A DNA stretch of 64,000 nt from Amoebidium appalachense (Eukaryota > Ichthyosporea), in assembly GCA_963693365.1 (NCBI GenBank), contig CAVNZM010000018.1, positions 1,426,001 through 1,490,000 of the forward strand. The letters run 5' to 3'. Every line of letters begins with the position of its first letter. The first letter of the stretch is position 1. Both the position numbers and the translations under genes were made by a program. This document shows positions 1 through 20,036 of this stretch, one piece after another. The notes below the pieces were generated by a model. That model made no database searches. It had not been told where the DNA came from and was given only the letters and a program-made list of their open reading frames with translations.

Positions 1-400
1 GGGGGGCGGGGCAGAGGGAGGGAGGAAGGGGGGAGGAGGGGAGGGGGTGGGGGTGGGGGTGGGTGGGGTAATTGAAGGTGTGTGTGTGTGGGGGGGGGGG
101 GAGAAGGGGAGAGGAGGGATATAAGGTAATAGTATAGTATTTGTTTGTTTGTAACTGTTGTTTGAGAAAGAGGGAGGAAGTAACGAGGATCGAACGAACT
201 AGTAAGAGGCAAGAGGCAAGTGCGTTCATGTTAGATAGGAGTCCTGGAGAGATCCTTCTAGTGTATGTCGCGGTTCTACAGCTGTGTAAAGCGGGCAGGG
301 GGGAGGGTCGAGGGGATGGAGGGGAAGTTTGGGGGGCGGGGAGGGGGGAGGGGGGGGAGTGGGGGGGGGGGGGGGGGAAGGGGGAGAAAGGGAGCTGATT
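1..400. repeat. G-rich low-complexity DNA with one short unique island
   Basis: Poly-G and GGGA/GGGT runs fill 1-120 and 290-395. The only non-repetitive part is about 125-290, which has an open frame on the plus strand but no recognisable domain and no clear splice signals. I see no supportable gene here. The purine bias means that any open frame here is mainly a composition effect. Confidence 0.6.
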
Positions 401-843
401 TATGAAAACCTCTGTTGAAAAGAATAGTTGAAACGGAAAGAATCAGGGGCAAGAAAGGAGTGGCGGGTTTTTGTATCGGTCGGTCATGGGCTATATTAAT
501 ACTAAAAGAGAGACGCAGAGGGATTCGTAAGTCCAATCACTCGCAAATCCTGTCCCCCCTCCCCCCACCTCCCCCCTCCCCCCCGCCCCCTGCCCTCCCC
601 CTCTTGCATACATCCCAAGTCCTTCCCATTTCCTCCAAGTCCCAGCTCCCTTCCCATGGCTCTCCCTCCCTCCTCCCCGCCCCTCCCCCCCCCCCCCCGG
701 GCGTCACCTTCCCCCTTCTCCCTTTCCCCTTCCGCTCATCCCCGAAGCGTTCTTGTTCGCCTCCATCCCCCCCCCCCCCCCCCCATCCCCCCCCCCCCCT
801 TTCTCCCGCTTCCCCCCCCCCTTTTTCCTCGTCTTCTCCCCAG

Positions 844-902
844 CGTGTACAAACATCTGTTGTGCACATTCTGCAATTCAAAATCCACCTTGGTTGCTTA
901 CC

Positions 903-995
<93 letters not shown>

Positions 996-1207
996 AGGGC
1001 GCTATACGGAACCGACAAATATTCACCCGGGGTAAGTGTTCTTTTCCTTTTCTGTTCTTTTGCTCTGTGTTTTCTGCCTGTTCCTTTGCATGGGCCACTT
1101 CTTTTTAGGCCAAATCATTGTACAAAGAGCTTACTTTTGTGCCCATCCTTCACAAACACATACACACACGGATGCCTCCTTCTAGCTCTCCTACTTTTTT
1201 CTTTTAG
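844..1207 (+). CDS. Candidate 3' exons of an unrecognised gene (844-892, 998-1031, 1109-1207)
   Basis: Three non-repetitive pieces look like exons. A pyrimidine-rich run ending in CCCCAG precedes 844, and a (CA)n tract ending in ACAG precedes 998. A strong donor GTAAGT begins at 1032, and a 77-nt intron with a textbook pyrimidine tract (CTTCTTTTTAG) ends at 1108. Exons 998-1031 and 1109-1207 join in an open frame that stops at TAG 1205-1207; a second frame is also open for most of the way, so the true frame is not settled. No domain is recognised. The first piece is the least certain because its donor (about 893) is weak. This could be the 3' end of an upstream gene or chance signals in a C-rich region. 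Confidence 0.3.
903..991. repeat. (CA)n microsatellite
   Basis: Pure CA dinucleotide tract of about 88 bp lying between two candidate exons. It ends in TACACAG, which would serve as the splice acceptor for 998. Confidence 0.95.
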
Positions 1208-1499
1208 TGTTTTTGTATGGAGCATTTATTCCCCTGAGGCACGGGGTTGGTTTATGAGAGACGAAATGGAGGGAAGTGTCGAAATAAATATGGGGTGGGT
1301 GGGTGGAGGAAGGGGGGGGGGGAAGGGGGGAGGGGGGGGGGGGGGGGGTAGGGGGAGGGAGGAAGAGGGGAGAGGAATATTAATGTTCGCTGTGTTAGTG
1401 TTGTAATTAGTACCCTTCACCTCCTCCCTCGCCCCCCACTTCACTTTTTTCCGTTTCTGTTTTCTGTTTTTCACCTGGTACTCTTAGGCCTCCCCTCCC

Positions 1500-1700
1500 C
1501 TCCTCCCCATTCCCCACCTCCACCACAACCACCATTCCCCCCCCCCCCCCCCGCCCTCCCTCTCCCCCTCTCCCTCCCTCCCTCCCCCCCCCCCTCCCGC
1601 CCCACCCCCCACCTCTACCCGTTCCCCTCCCCGCCCAACCACCACCACAACCACTGCCACTACCACCACCACCAACATCACAATGGCCAACACCACACAT
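1500..1700. repeat. C-rich and CCA-rich low-complexity block
   Basis: CCCT/CCCC runs pass into a CCACCA-type trinucleotide stretch near 1640-1675. No gene is supportable. Confidence 0.7.
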
Positions 1701-1977
1701 ACCAGCACAAACAGACACACATGGGACTGCCCAAAACCATTAACAAGCACATCCACACCACACATTTGTGTTTGTACATGCACATGCAAATACACGCACA
1801 ACACATGTCGACACACACGTGCATGCATGCGCAAGCACCATTAAACAGAAAAATGAACTCATCAAAAAAAAAAAAACAAAAAAAAAAAACAAGCACGCTC
1901 GCGCTCTCGCCCCCAAGCCCAACACACCCCCACACATGCACATGTACATGTACGTGTGTTCACGTGCGCACCCACAC

Positions 1978-2030
1978 ACAAGCACACACAAGCACACACA
2001 AGCACACACAAGCACACACAAGCACACATT
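1978..2030. repeat. 10-bp tandem repeat (ACACACAAGC)
   Basis: Five near-perfect 10-bp units of ACACACAAGC inside a wider CA-rich stretch (1720-2210). This is a local higher-order unit within dinucleotide DNA. Confidence 0.85.
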
Positions 2031-2220
2031 ACCACCTGTACACAGACACATCTACAAATACACCACACACACAAACAGGCACATGCACATGCGCAGGAAC
2101 ATGCACGTCACTCAAAACCCTCACACGCACAATTACACACAGGCATGCAGGCAGGCACACACATGCTCACACACTACATCATTACACGGAAGGCCCACAC
2201 GGACTACACGCAGGCACACA

Positions 2221-2221
2221 G

Positions 2222-2252
<31 letters not shown>

Positions 2253-2265
2253 TTCTTCGCTGATT

Positions 2266-2310
<45 letters not shown>
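2221..2310. repeat. Poly-C tract followed by (GT)n
   Basis: About 31 consecutive C, a short unique spacer, then about 42 bp of GT. This C-run/GT-run pairing recurs across the window. Confidence 0.9.
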
Positions 2311-2312
<2 letters not shown>

Positions 2313-2399
2313 GTTATGCGGGGTTGCACACACTGGTGTCTACTTTTCTTCCTACTGTTTTTCTCTCCACACACTTCATCTGTCCACTTCTGCATACCC

Positions 2400-2985
2400 C
2401 CTCTCATAGCTATAGACAAACTTCACACATTGCATTACGCGCACACCGCTCTGTTGGCGACAGCTCCCTTGGAACCCATGCGGCATGTTACCCGCCGGCG
2501 TAACATAACTCGGACTATCGGTTTGGCTTTTTTCAAGCCCAAAGCGATGGGTGATACCATATTTCCGGCTGACATCCGGGGGCATAACTTCCCGTTCGAA
2601 GACGTTAAAGTTCCGCCCTAGTAAGCGTGTTACTACCCTGTGGCGTGGGTCAAATCTCATATTTTCCCCTCTGATTGCGAATTCTGCGGCCTTCAGGACT
2701 TAATTCTTTTCAGCTGGTGTAGTATGTTCGCCAGGGAAGTATCGACTTAGGTAGCGACGGGGGAGCTTCCCAGAAGCCCCGTCTCCTGAGTTCCTATCTA
2801 TATTTTTCTTGCTTCTGCTTACTGCTGCAACTTTAACCCTCGGCCTTTCCTACTGCCCTTACCTGCATAAGTAACCCTGCTCGTCTCTGATCAAGACGGG
2901 TGACCTACCCATGTTCAAGTGAAACAGTATCTGAGTTGGGTTTCATTAACGAGGTGAATAGGTCGAAACTCGGGTACTGTGGATG
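2400..2985. other. Non-repetitive stretch, no gene assigned; may hold the missing 5' exon of the methyltransferase gene
   Basis: Balanced-composition DNA upstream of the first recognised methyltransferase exon. A plus-strand frame is open from about 2316 to 2621 and a donor-like GTAAGC begins at 2621, but the phase at that donor does not match the phase-0 start of the exon at 3188, so I do not join them. The part from about 2890 resembles the minus strand of 47900-47945 (shared words around CCCATGTTCAAG and GAGTTGGGTTTC), so its 3' portion is probably repeat-derived. A first exon with start codon and targeting peptide is expected here or further upstream but was not identified. Confidence 0.35.
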
Positions 2986-3126
2986 ACGTGGGCCCCCCCT
3001 GAGGATGGGCTCTGCTTATTATGCATACTCTTTATGTATGGTTTGCGTTCTGCATCGTGTTATCCGTTGTTCTTGTGTACTTCGTACTTAATGACGCATT
3101 CAAACCCCCCCCCCCCCCCCCCCCCC
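2985..3126 (+). repeat. C-tailed SINE-like repeat, copy S1
   Basis: This shares about 110 bp with copies at 3663, 6714 and, inverted, 45463 and 47763. The core runs from GAGGATGGGCTCTGCTTATT through TGCATACTCTTTATGTATGG to GACGCATTCAAA and then enters a run of 22 C. The copies align over the core and all end in a C-run, so this is a dispersed family with a poly-C 3' end rather than a chance similarity. It has no coding capacity. It lies 61 bp upstream of a splice acceptor. Family name unknown. Confidence 0.75.
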
Positions 3127-3187
3127 AACACACTCACACACAGAGGCATACCCACATACTTACACACAAAACCCCTTCTCTCCCTAG

Positions 3188-13449
<10,262 letters not shown>

Positions 13450-13868
13450 TGATTATTGGTGTGGCTGAATGTATTCGATATTTATCGGTGGCTGTTTTTA
13501 TTTTATTTTGATTTAATTATTTGATTGATTTGTTTTTTGCTGAATTTTTCTGCTGCTACGTCAAATTAAGGCTAATAACTGAATGGGACAATGTCAAGTG
13601 ATTATTGGTGGGGCTGAATATTTTTCACATATACCTGTGTCTATTTTGGTTTAATGGTGCGGCTGAATATATTTCACATATACCTGTGTCTAGTTCAGTA
13701 TTTTAGTTTATTTTATTATTTTTTATTTTATTTTTTGGAGTGGTTCTTCTGCTCCGTGTTCAAAACAAACTTTGAATGTTAATTGTTTGTTATTGGTGGG
13801 AATCGAAACCGAATTGGTTCCAATAATCATGTACTGTGTGGTAAATGTTAAGTTAGGGCTCGAATAAA
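13450..13868 (+). other. 3' UTR of the MRM1-like gene with tandem duplications and polyadenylation signal
   Basis: The end of the last exon (GAATGGGACGATGCC…TTATTGGTGTGGCTGAAT, about 13424-13470) is repeated in mutated form at 13578-13625 and in part again at 13650-13695 (GGCTGAATATATTTCACATA). AATAAA at 13863-13868 is the likely polyadenylation signal. Confidence 0.7.
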
Positions 13869-13975
13869 TATTGATGTTGTGCATTTGTGCAGCGGTGCTG
13901 TAGCATAATGGATGAAAGAAGTACTACTGAGGTTTGAATACGAGTAGATTTTTGTTGTTGGTTGGTTGGTTGTTG

Positions 13976-14009
<34 letters not shown>

Positions 14010-14234
14010 TGATCCGGGAGGATTTGGGGGCCCAAAGGAGGCTCGGAAAGCAACACGGCAGGTTACCGTGGTCTCATGCTATCAAAAATACCTGAAAAGA
14101 AATGCGAATATTGCAGTTGGATCCAATTCATCTTCACGTGGAGGAGCATGTGTTATTATCAATAAATGGTTTAGGTACATGCAGTGCTGAACTCAATTGA
14201 GTTTCATTTCAACCCCCCGAATCATCCCGGATCA

Positions 14235-14274
<40 letters not shown>

Positions 14275-14463
14275 CCCACGGGTTCCCACCAGTGGCCACC
14301 ACCACCCACATCGTTGTGACCACCACCAGCTCCCCCCACCCCGCCGGGCAACATCATATAGTATCCAGCGATCATTACTAAATCACCTATTACCAAGCTT
14401 AAGTTGTATGTACAGGCTACGCCACATTTATGCTACCAGGTCCTTTTTAAAAAATTCTATTTA
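13869..14463. other. Intergenic: poly-G and poly-C tracts, no gene
   Basis: Poly-G at 13978-14008 and poly-C at 14236-14270 flank a unique piece (14010-14220) with no recognised domain. Confidence 0.6.
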
Positions 14464-14728
14464 GGGCGTGTTTGGCAGCCGAAAATAATCGTATTCGTGT
14501 CATTTTGCGAAAAGACGAATAATCGTGTTCACAAAATTATTTTGTGGTATGTTTCTTTTAGGGGTAATGATACGATTATGGCATACCAAACACGCCTATT
14601 TGTCCAACGTCTTTATCGTGTTCGGAAAGCTTTGGCGTGTCTGGCATGACACATTTTCGGAATCGTGACATTACGCGAAAAGACGAATACGATAAAGACA
14701 CGATATAACTGCGCTGCCAAACACGCCC
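14464..14728. mobile_element. Small MITE with GGGCGTGTTTGGCAGC inverted termini
   Basis: A 265-bp element starts with GGGCGTGTTTGGCAGC and ends with its exact reverse complement GCTGCCAAACACGCCC, flanked by TA on both sides (14462-14463 and 14729-14730). The interior has sub-terminal motifs in both orientations (AAAAGACGAATA, ACACGCC). No coding capacity. A TA duplication suits Tc1/mariner-type mobilisation; the terminal word also resembles PIF/Harbinger or hAT MITEs, so the superfamily is unsure. Confidence 0.75.
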
Positions 14729-14730
14729 TA

Positions 14731-15144
14731 TTGTAGAACTTTTTTGATCGTTATTATGGCCCAGCCGCGGCCGGCTAGCGGTGCTCCACGGGCTCCGGGA
14801 CGAGCACAGTCGACGTCACTTCAGAACCACATATGCATGGCATAAAGCTGTGTGCCTCAACGGTGGGCGAGATACATACGGATCTAATATTATATGTGTA
14901 TGTTGCAGCACACCATATGTGTGTGAAACATGTTGTTTGTACAACGACCGCTTGCAAGCATGTGCCGTCTTTACCTTTGTTATGCCTTTGTTATAGGTAC
15001 CATGTGTGTTTACGTCTTGAACATGCAAAAATCTATGCAGGCGATCCATCGCAAGGCTCACAGAATCAAATGGCTTCCGCCCCGAGAACTTCGATCTCGG
15101 CAACAAGATGATGAAGTATGATGGAAGACATCAGATACTATCAC
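14731..15144. other. Unique stretch with small open frames, no gene assigned
   Basis: A plus-strand frame at 14781-14996 encodes a Cys-rich segment (CVCCS and CETCC words) and other short frames overlap it. No domain can be named with confidence. It may be the eroded end of a transposon. Confidence 0.35.
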
Positions 15145-15390
15145 GGGGTTTATGCTGTTTACTCGAGGCAAAGAGAGACCAGTCTCAGGTATGGGGAGTT
15201 TTTGCTCGCAATATCCCATCAGCAGTATATCGTGATCACGTACATAGATGTCGGGTGATGATTATATATCAGGGTTTTCTTTTTCTACGAGGCACCATAA
15301 AGACTAAGAAAAATCAATTAGTTGGGTTCCCCGTTTTTTTTTTTGTTTTTTTTTTTTCGGGCTCCCCTGGGACACTCGGTATCAGCTGGT

Positions 15391-15429
<39 letters not shown>

Positions 15430-15460
15430 GTGTGTGTGTGCGTGTGTGTGTGCGTGTGCT

Positions 15461-15550
<90 letters not shown>

Positions 15551-15897
15551 AGAATTTCGTAATGATGTGTTTCTCAAGCCAATCAATACATCTAGTAAAC
15601 AGGTCATAGTTACGTTGTTTAGTATGAAATCAAGGATGTTGTAATTTTCAGGTAGGCTATCTTTTTGGGTGTCTGTTGTGAATGTGTCGTGTGTGTGTTG
15701 CGGTAATATGTGGTCTATCAAACTACATTTGGCGATACATGACTGTTTAAACTGGTGTGTGTGTGTGTTGTTTGGGCATGCAAACGATGCCACCCCTTAT
15801 ACTTATTAGATCTCCACTGTATAGCACGTGTACAGTAAAAGCGTGGTATGTGATCAATAATACCATCAGCTAGAGAAAGACCAATTCTACAGGAAGG
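15145..15897 (-). mobile_element. LINE A 3' fragment (left part, minus strand), split by the LTR element
   Basis: The reverse complement matches 41950-42590 closely. It contains the end of LINE A ORF2 (Cys/His-rich tail with FACPNN and CIAKCSLIDHILP), a CA microsatellite (plus-strand GT at 15393-15547), an A-rich stretch, and a tail with CCTGAGACTGGTCTCTC. The right part of the same fragment continues at 30119, beyond the LTR retrotransposon. Confidence 0.8.
15893..15897. repeat. Target-site duplication GAAGG, left
   Basis: Five bases immediately before the 5' LTR, identical to 30119-30123 immediately after the 3' LTR. The unoccupied site is present once at 41945-41949 (as CCTTC). Confidence 0.93.
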
Positions 15898-16508
15898 TGT
15901 GGTATATTATACCGGATATCTAGTATGGATGTACACAGGTTGAGATATACGCACACGTGTACATGTATATATACCACTGTGTTTGATCTTAGGTAGGCCA
16001 GTATGCATGCCTCCCCCCAGTCTTGTGCGCATGAGCAAGAAGTTAAACATATGTGCACGTGCAGCTTGCAGAATTATTCATGGGAAAACAGATATAATAG
16101 TCACATGGGACCGACACGTAGTAGAGGAACCATGAGCGTTAAGTTATAGTTTTATCATGGGAAAATATGCAAGTAGCCGTGAAGGTATGACTGTGGAATG
16201 CATCGATAGTCAAGTACTGTCACCCGATTGGCTCACTAAGTTTATTGGAACCGTGATAGCCATGGGACAGAACCGTGAACCGTATGTGATTGGCTCATAG
16301 CCAAAAAAGCACATACCAATGCGCATGTCTGAGCCGCTGTGCGAGCTCCGATATAAGGGCATGTCGGGGGCTTCAGAGCTCACTCAGTGTGCTCGGCTTA
16401 CTAGGTGTAAGTAGGACTAGCACGTAACTAAGCAAAGCGTGGTCTAGTCAACCCCGTTCATTTATAAACATATTGTTTGTCACAGACACACGATCATATT
16501 ATACAACA
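15898..16508 (+). repeat. 5' LTR of the gypsy-type element
   Basis: 611 bp, TGTGGTATAT…TATACAACA. It contains a TATA-like ATATAAGG at 16351-16358 and CCAAT-type words (GATTGGCTCA). The only difference from the 3' LTR is C at 16010 against T at 29620. Confidence 0.95.
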
Positions 16509-16549
16509 GCTGAGCTACACCCCCTGCAGCGCTAGTTCTTGCGCTGCAA

Positions 16550-18475
16550 GTGTGCTCGTATCAAGCAAGTACTATGTTTTTAGTTGTTTGGGTTCTAACA
16601 TGTCTAACCACATTGGTGACGACAATGCCGGCCCTAGTGGCCTGCATGGGGGGGAAGCTAGAAACGCCGACCTCATTTTCCTTGAAGAACTCGGCTATAA
16701 TGTTCCCCTTTCCCCCCCCGGCGCTTCACCGTGGCACCCTCCTGGAGCAGACATTCCGTTGCTCGACCGTGTCTACTTCCGTTCACACGACTTGCAACAC
16801 GACAATCAATACTGCTTCTCTTTTCGTTCAGGGGAAACCGACTACGGACAATCATTTGACCCCGAAGACCTGCCACCTGAAGACAATCGACATTCATCAG
16901 TCGACCTTCTCCACGGGCTGGAAGTCGAGGTCAACGCAAACGCAAGCAGAGGCACCAGACGCCCTGGTACGCGCCCTAACGGAGTATGCAAATTTGCACA
17001 ACAAGACGGGCGTGAGCCTGGCAGCTTGGTGCTGGTGCGTTCTTGGGTGTCTCCTTCTGTTCATGCTGCTGGCATTGTTGGTATCGAAGTTTGCCAGCTG
17101 TACAGCGCGCACGGCACTGTACCGTTCGTCGTCGGCACTCACCATGCTCCACCAACAACTACTCGCCCTCGTGAATGTATTCACTTCCAGGCAAAACTAC
17201 GCGTGCCTTTCAGGGCAGTCTTCCCACATCACTAAGTCACATGAATTTATCAATCAGTTAGTGACTCTTAGTCGTGGTGAGCTCGACCTAGTGGTTACTT
17301 ATTATGGTAACCGGGGCCCTCGAAAATTTCATCCAAGCATGCTCCCCTCGTGGGTTCGTGCCGGACGGGGCCCCCGAAAGAACTCTGGCCGAGGTGGTAG
17401 GGGTGGACGTGGTGGTGGCCGGGGGGGGCATAACAACCCCCCTCCTGCTGCCAACGAAAATGGGGATGGTAATGCAGGTGGCGGTGGCCCCCCACCTCCC
17501 CCGGACGGTGGTGCTGACGGTGGTGCCGGTGGTGCTAATGGTGCCGGAGGTGCTAACGGTGCTGGTGGTGCCGGTGGTGGTGGTGGTGATGGTGGTGGCG
17601 ACGGCGGTGACGGTGGTGATGACGGTGACGGTAACGACGGCAACGGTGACGACCGGGAGGGGAAGGAAAAGATTCAACACATCCCCTCAGCAGCAATTCA
17701 GTCCCGTCCTATGCTCGAGGCAGATGCCGATATCGACGAATTCTACAAACAACTCCAACATCATCTAATTTTCTTTTGTATTATGGAGTTGGTGGGCTTA
17801 AATCGCACGTTGATGTTTATTCGTATGTGCATGGGCCCCGGGGACCCCCGAGATGCTGCCGACAACGTCGACCTTTCCACGTGCACCGGCATCGACGATT
17901 TTTGGGCTAAGTTCCTTGAGAAGTATTTAGACAAGGAACGTAAGGAGGAGCATTTAGACGAGCTGAACAAGCTTCGTTTTATGCACACTCGGGCCTCGAT
18001 AAAGACATTCCACAAGAAATTTAATTGCATCGTCTCCAACACGGGTCTCAAGAACATGCCCGAGGTTGTGCTTCATCATTACCAACGTACCCTCAACGAC
18101 TACCCGGACCTTTGTTCGGAGGCCCGGGCTGCAACCACCCTCAAGCAAGCCATGGCCCGTGTCATCCGACGGTATGAGGCTGATGTGGGTGCTCACAATT
18201 TAAAATGTAACCGTAATGTTGGTGCTGTAGATGAGATGGGTGGTGGTAGTGGGGGGCATGGTGGTGGTGGTGGTGGTCACGGGGGTGGCCACGGAGGTAG
18301 TGGGGGTAATGTTGGTGGTAAGGGTAAATCTAATGGGGGGGGCAAATGGGCTAAGGAAAATAAGAAAGATAAGAGGGGGCCCAATTGTTGGGCATGCAAG
18401 CAGCCGGGGCATCGTTTTAAAGATTGCCCCACCCGAGCTGCCAAGAAGAACAAGGGCAAGCAAAGTGAAAAATAG
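16550..18475 (+). CDS. Gag polyprotein of the gypsy-type element (frame disturbed near the N terminus)
   Basis: The frame ending at TAG 18473-18475 encodes a hydrophobic segment (about codons 160-180, LGCLLLFMLLALLVSKF), an Arg/Gly-rich and then Gly-repeat region (about 17380-17640), a capsid-like helical part (17690-18200) and a nucleocapsid zinc knuckle CWACKQPGHRFKDC (C-X2-C-X4-H-X4-C) near 18385-18430. An overlapping frame (16600-17235), opening at an ATG with MSNHIGDDNAGPSG, looks more like a true Gag start, so a one-base shift near 16930-16975 is likely, or the two frames are used in turn. Role: particle assembly and RNA packaging. The large glycine tract is unusual. Confidence 0.75.
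   Translation: MCSYQASTMFLVVWVLTCLTTLVTTMPALVACMGGKLETPTSFSLKNSAIMFPFPPPALHRGTLLEQTFRCSTVSTSVHTTCNTTINTASLFVQGKPTTDNHLTPKTCHLKTIDIHQSTFSTGWKSRSTQTQAEAPDALVRALTEYANLHNKTGVSLAAWCWCVLGCLLLFMLLALLVSKFASCTARTALYRSSSALTMLHQQLLALVNVFTSRQNYACLSGQSSHITKSHEFINQLVTLSRGELDLVVTYYGNRGPRKFHPSMLPSWVRAGRGPRKNSGRGGRGGRGGGRGGHNNPPPAANENGDGNAGGGGPPPPPDGGADGGAGGANGAGGANGAGGAGGGGGDGGGDGGDGGDDGDGNDGNGDDREGKEKIQHIPSAAIQSRPMLEADADIDEFYKQLQHHLIFFCIMELVGLNRTLMFIRMCMGPGDPRDAADNVDLSTCTGIDDFWAKFLEKYLDKERKEEHLDELNKLRFMHTRASIKTFHKKFNCIVSNTGLKNMPEVVLHHYQRTLNDYPDLCSEARAATTLKQAMARVIRRYEADVGAHNLKCNRNVGAVDEMGGGSGGHGGGGGGHGGGHGGSGGNVGGKGKSNGGGKWAKENKKDKRGPNCWACKQPGHRFKDCPTRAAKKNKGKQSEK
16600..17235 (+). CDS. Gag N-terminal frame, overlapping the main gag frame
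   Basis: It opens at ATG 16600 shortly after the LTR and encodes an acidic, proline-containing segment before losing protein-like character past about 16960. Most likely the original N terminus of Gag, separated from the rest by a frameshift; possibly a distinct overlapping product. No membrane or signal features. Confidence 0.5.
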   Translation: MSNHIGDDNAGPSGLHGGEARNADLIFLEELGYNVPLSPPGASPWHPPGADIPLLDRVYFRSHDLQHDNQYCFSFRSGETDYGQSFDPEDLPPEDNRHSSVDLLHGLEVEVNANASRGTRRPGTRPNGVCKFAQQDGREPGSLVLVRSWVSPSVHAAGIVGIEVCQLYSAHGTVPFVVGTHHAPPTTTRPRECIHFQAKLRVPFRAVFPHH

Positions 18476-19402
18476 GTAATTGCCGGTGCTAGATGCACGG
18501 ATACGGCATGTATTGCACATTGTGACCCAGTGGGTCACGAAAAAGTAATTAAAAATGTGCCTATACCAAGTGCTTCTGCCCCGGCTTCTTCCGATATTCC
18601 CCCCTCCGAGCCCCTTTCCCCCGACCCCCGACCCCCCACCCCCCCACACCCATCCCCCCCCACAAAGAAACTTCGAACACTCGATAGAATAAGAAAAGTG
18701 TTCGATATAAGTGCCATCTGCAATGCAGGAAGACGTATCTATGTTAATGTTACGTTGAGTAATGAAAAATACTTTGCATTGTTTGATACTGGGGCATCAT
18801 TCACGGTGGTTAGTGAAGCTGTTTTTTCCCGACACATGCAGGAGTTTGCTTTGCAACCCTCGGATGTGATTGTTACTTCGGTAAGGAAAAACGATAAAGC
18901 TCTAGCTGTGAGTGGTGAAGTGATGCTCCCGTTATGCCTCGGTTCTCAAACATTCATGTGGCCTTGCTTAGTATTTAAAAATATTAAGCATGACATGATT
19001 ATTGGGAACGATTTTGCCAACAAACACATTGCCACCACTAATCATCAAGCACACTCACTAACACTGGTGTCGGGGATGGTGGTGCCGACGTCATCTTTGC
19101 ACACCCCCTACACAATGTGTCCTGTTACCGTCAAGCACGACACCACCGTCAAATCTGGCTTTGGATGTGTATTACGTGCAACGGTGCAGGTGACTGCTGC
19201 TGCTGCTGCTGCTGGCACCCTCGGTATCTTCGAGCCTACTCGTGAATTTCGAGATAAGTTCCCCCCCACCATCTGTGAAATTAGTGTGGATAAATCTATT
19301 GCTGTTGTGTGCGAAAATGGTGTGGGTCTGGATTTGAGCGTGTTCAAGGTACCATCGGTCATTTCGTTCCTACGAGCCGACATGAGTACATACACGAACT
19401 GA
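18476..19402 (+). CDS. Aspartic protease region of the gypsy-type element
   Basis: It lies in the same frame as gag, separated only by the TAG at 18473-18475; no ATG is needed if that stop is read through. The catalytic motif is FDTGAS (about 18783-18800). A later flap/strand region contains HDMIIGNDF, the second conserved ILG-like hydrophobic-Gly motif. A proline-rich linker (18590-18660) precedes it. The frame stops at TGA near 19402, while a shifted frame remains open towards RT, so another shift is needed to reach pol. Two nested elements now interrupt that route. Confidence 0.8.
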   Translation, partial: VIAGARCTDTACIAHCDPVGHEKVIKNVPIPSASAPASSDIPPSEPLSPDPRPPTPPHPSPPTKKLRTLDRIRKVFDISAICNAGRRIYVNVTLSNEKYFALFDTGASFTVVSEAVFSRHMQEFALQPSDVIVTSVRKNDKALAVSGEVMLPLCLGSQTFMWPCLVFKNIKHDMIIGNDFANKHIATTNHQAHSLTLVSGMVVPTSSLHTPYTMCPVTVKHDTTVKSGFGCVLRATVQVTAAAAAAGTLGIFEPTREFRDKFPPTICEISVDKSIAVVCENGVGLDLSVFKVPSVISFLRADMSTYTN

Positions 19403-19471
19403 GTGTTTTGCAAGCCGAACCCCACCCCAGTCGTACACAAACCGTCGTTGGTGCAATAGCGCAGTGCATCA

Positions 19472-19476
19472 GGTGG
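19472..19476. repeat. Target-site duplication GGTGG of nested element N1, left
   Basis: Identical to 23070-23074 after the second N1 LTR. Confidence 0.9.
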
Positions 19477-19956
19477 TGTAAACAACTGTGCACATGAACT
19501 GTACATGTTTACTAAAGAATGTGATGTACTAGCACACGATTCGTGCTTTGTCACGAATATCACATAAATATTATGTCCGCACCAATAGGAATCAATCTTA
19601 CCTAAGAAATGAACCATATATGGTTCTACCGCTGCATACCACATAAACGAAGTGGACCAATAAGATGTTTGCATAAATAGGACGAAGGTCTGACTGGCTC
19701 GGACCGCACCAGAATCACGAATGGCATGTTGCCACCCGCGCTGGCCGCGGATGAACCAATCCTGGGCCTTGATCCGAAACCTGGGGGCTATATAAGAAAG
19801 CCGTCCCAGTACGGGGATCACATCAGTGAAGTCTGAGACAGACTGAGTCGGCCCATAGTAAAAGCAACCTGGCCGCGTGTGCCTTTCTACCCGTTCTCTG
19901 TCTTTATTTTGATTCAGTTGTACTCTGCCTTATCCTAACTAGTCCAACTGTTTACA
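19477..19956 (+). repeat. N1 5' LTR
   Basis: 480 bp, terminal inverted words TGTAAACA/TGTTTACA, TATA box CTATATAAG near 19787, initiator region GTCTGAGACAGACTGAG near 19830. Confidence 0.93.
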
Positions 19957-20036
19957 TTGGCGACCGCGGCAGGACACTGTTATACATTGCCAACTGTTTA
20001 CATTGGCGACCGCGCAGTTCAAGAATCTCGCATCCT
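19957..20036 (+). promoter_or_regulatory. N1 leader with primer-binding-like site and duplication of the LTR end
   Basis: TTGGCGACCGCG follows the LTR. About 45 bp on, the last bases of the LTR plus this word (AACTGTTTACATTGGCGACC) occur a second time. N2 has the same arrangement, so it is a family feature. Confidence 0.75.

Noticed and set aside
2376-2660. Possible first exon of the methyltransferase gene ending at GTAAGC 2621
   Set aside because: The phase at that donor does not fit the phase-0 start at 3188, and the fitting frame contains stops.
16673-18649. Minus-strand and alternate-frame ORFs in the gag glycine-rich region
   Set aside because: GGT/GGC-rich DNA is open in several frames; only the frame with the capsid-like part and zinc knuckle is supported.
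19108-19821. A 237-codon minus-strand frame, with 136- to 156-codon versions at 22524, 23065 and 26228
   Set aside because: It is antisense to the N-family LTRs and repeats only because the LTR is present four times; it crosses the TATA region and has no recognisable domain.
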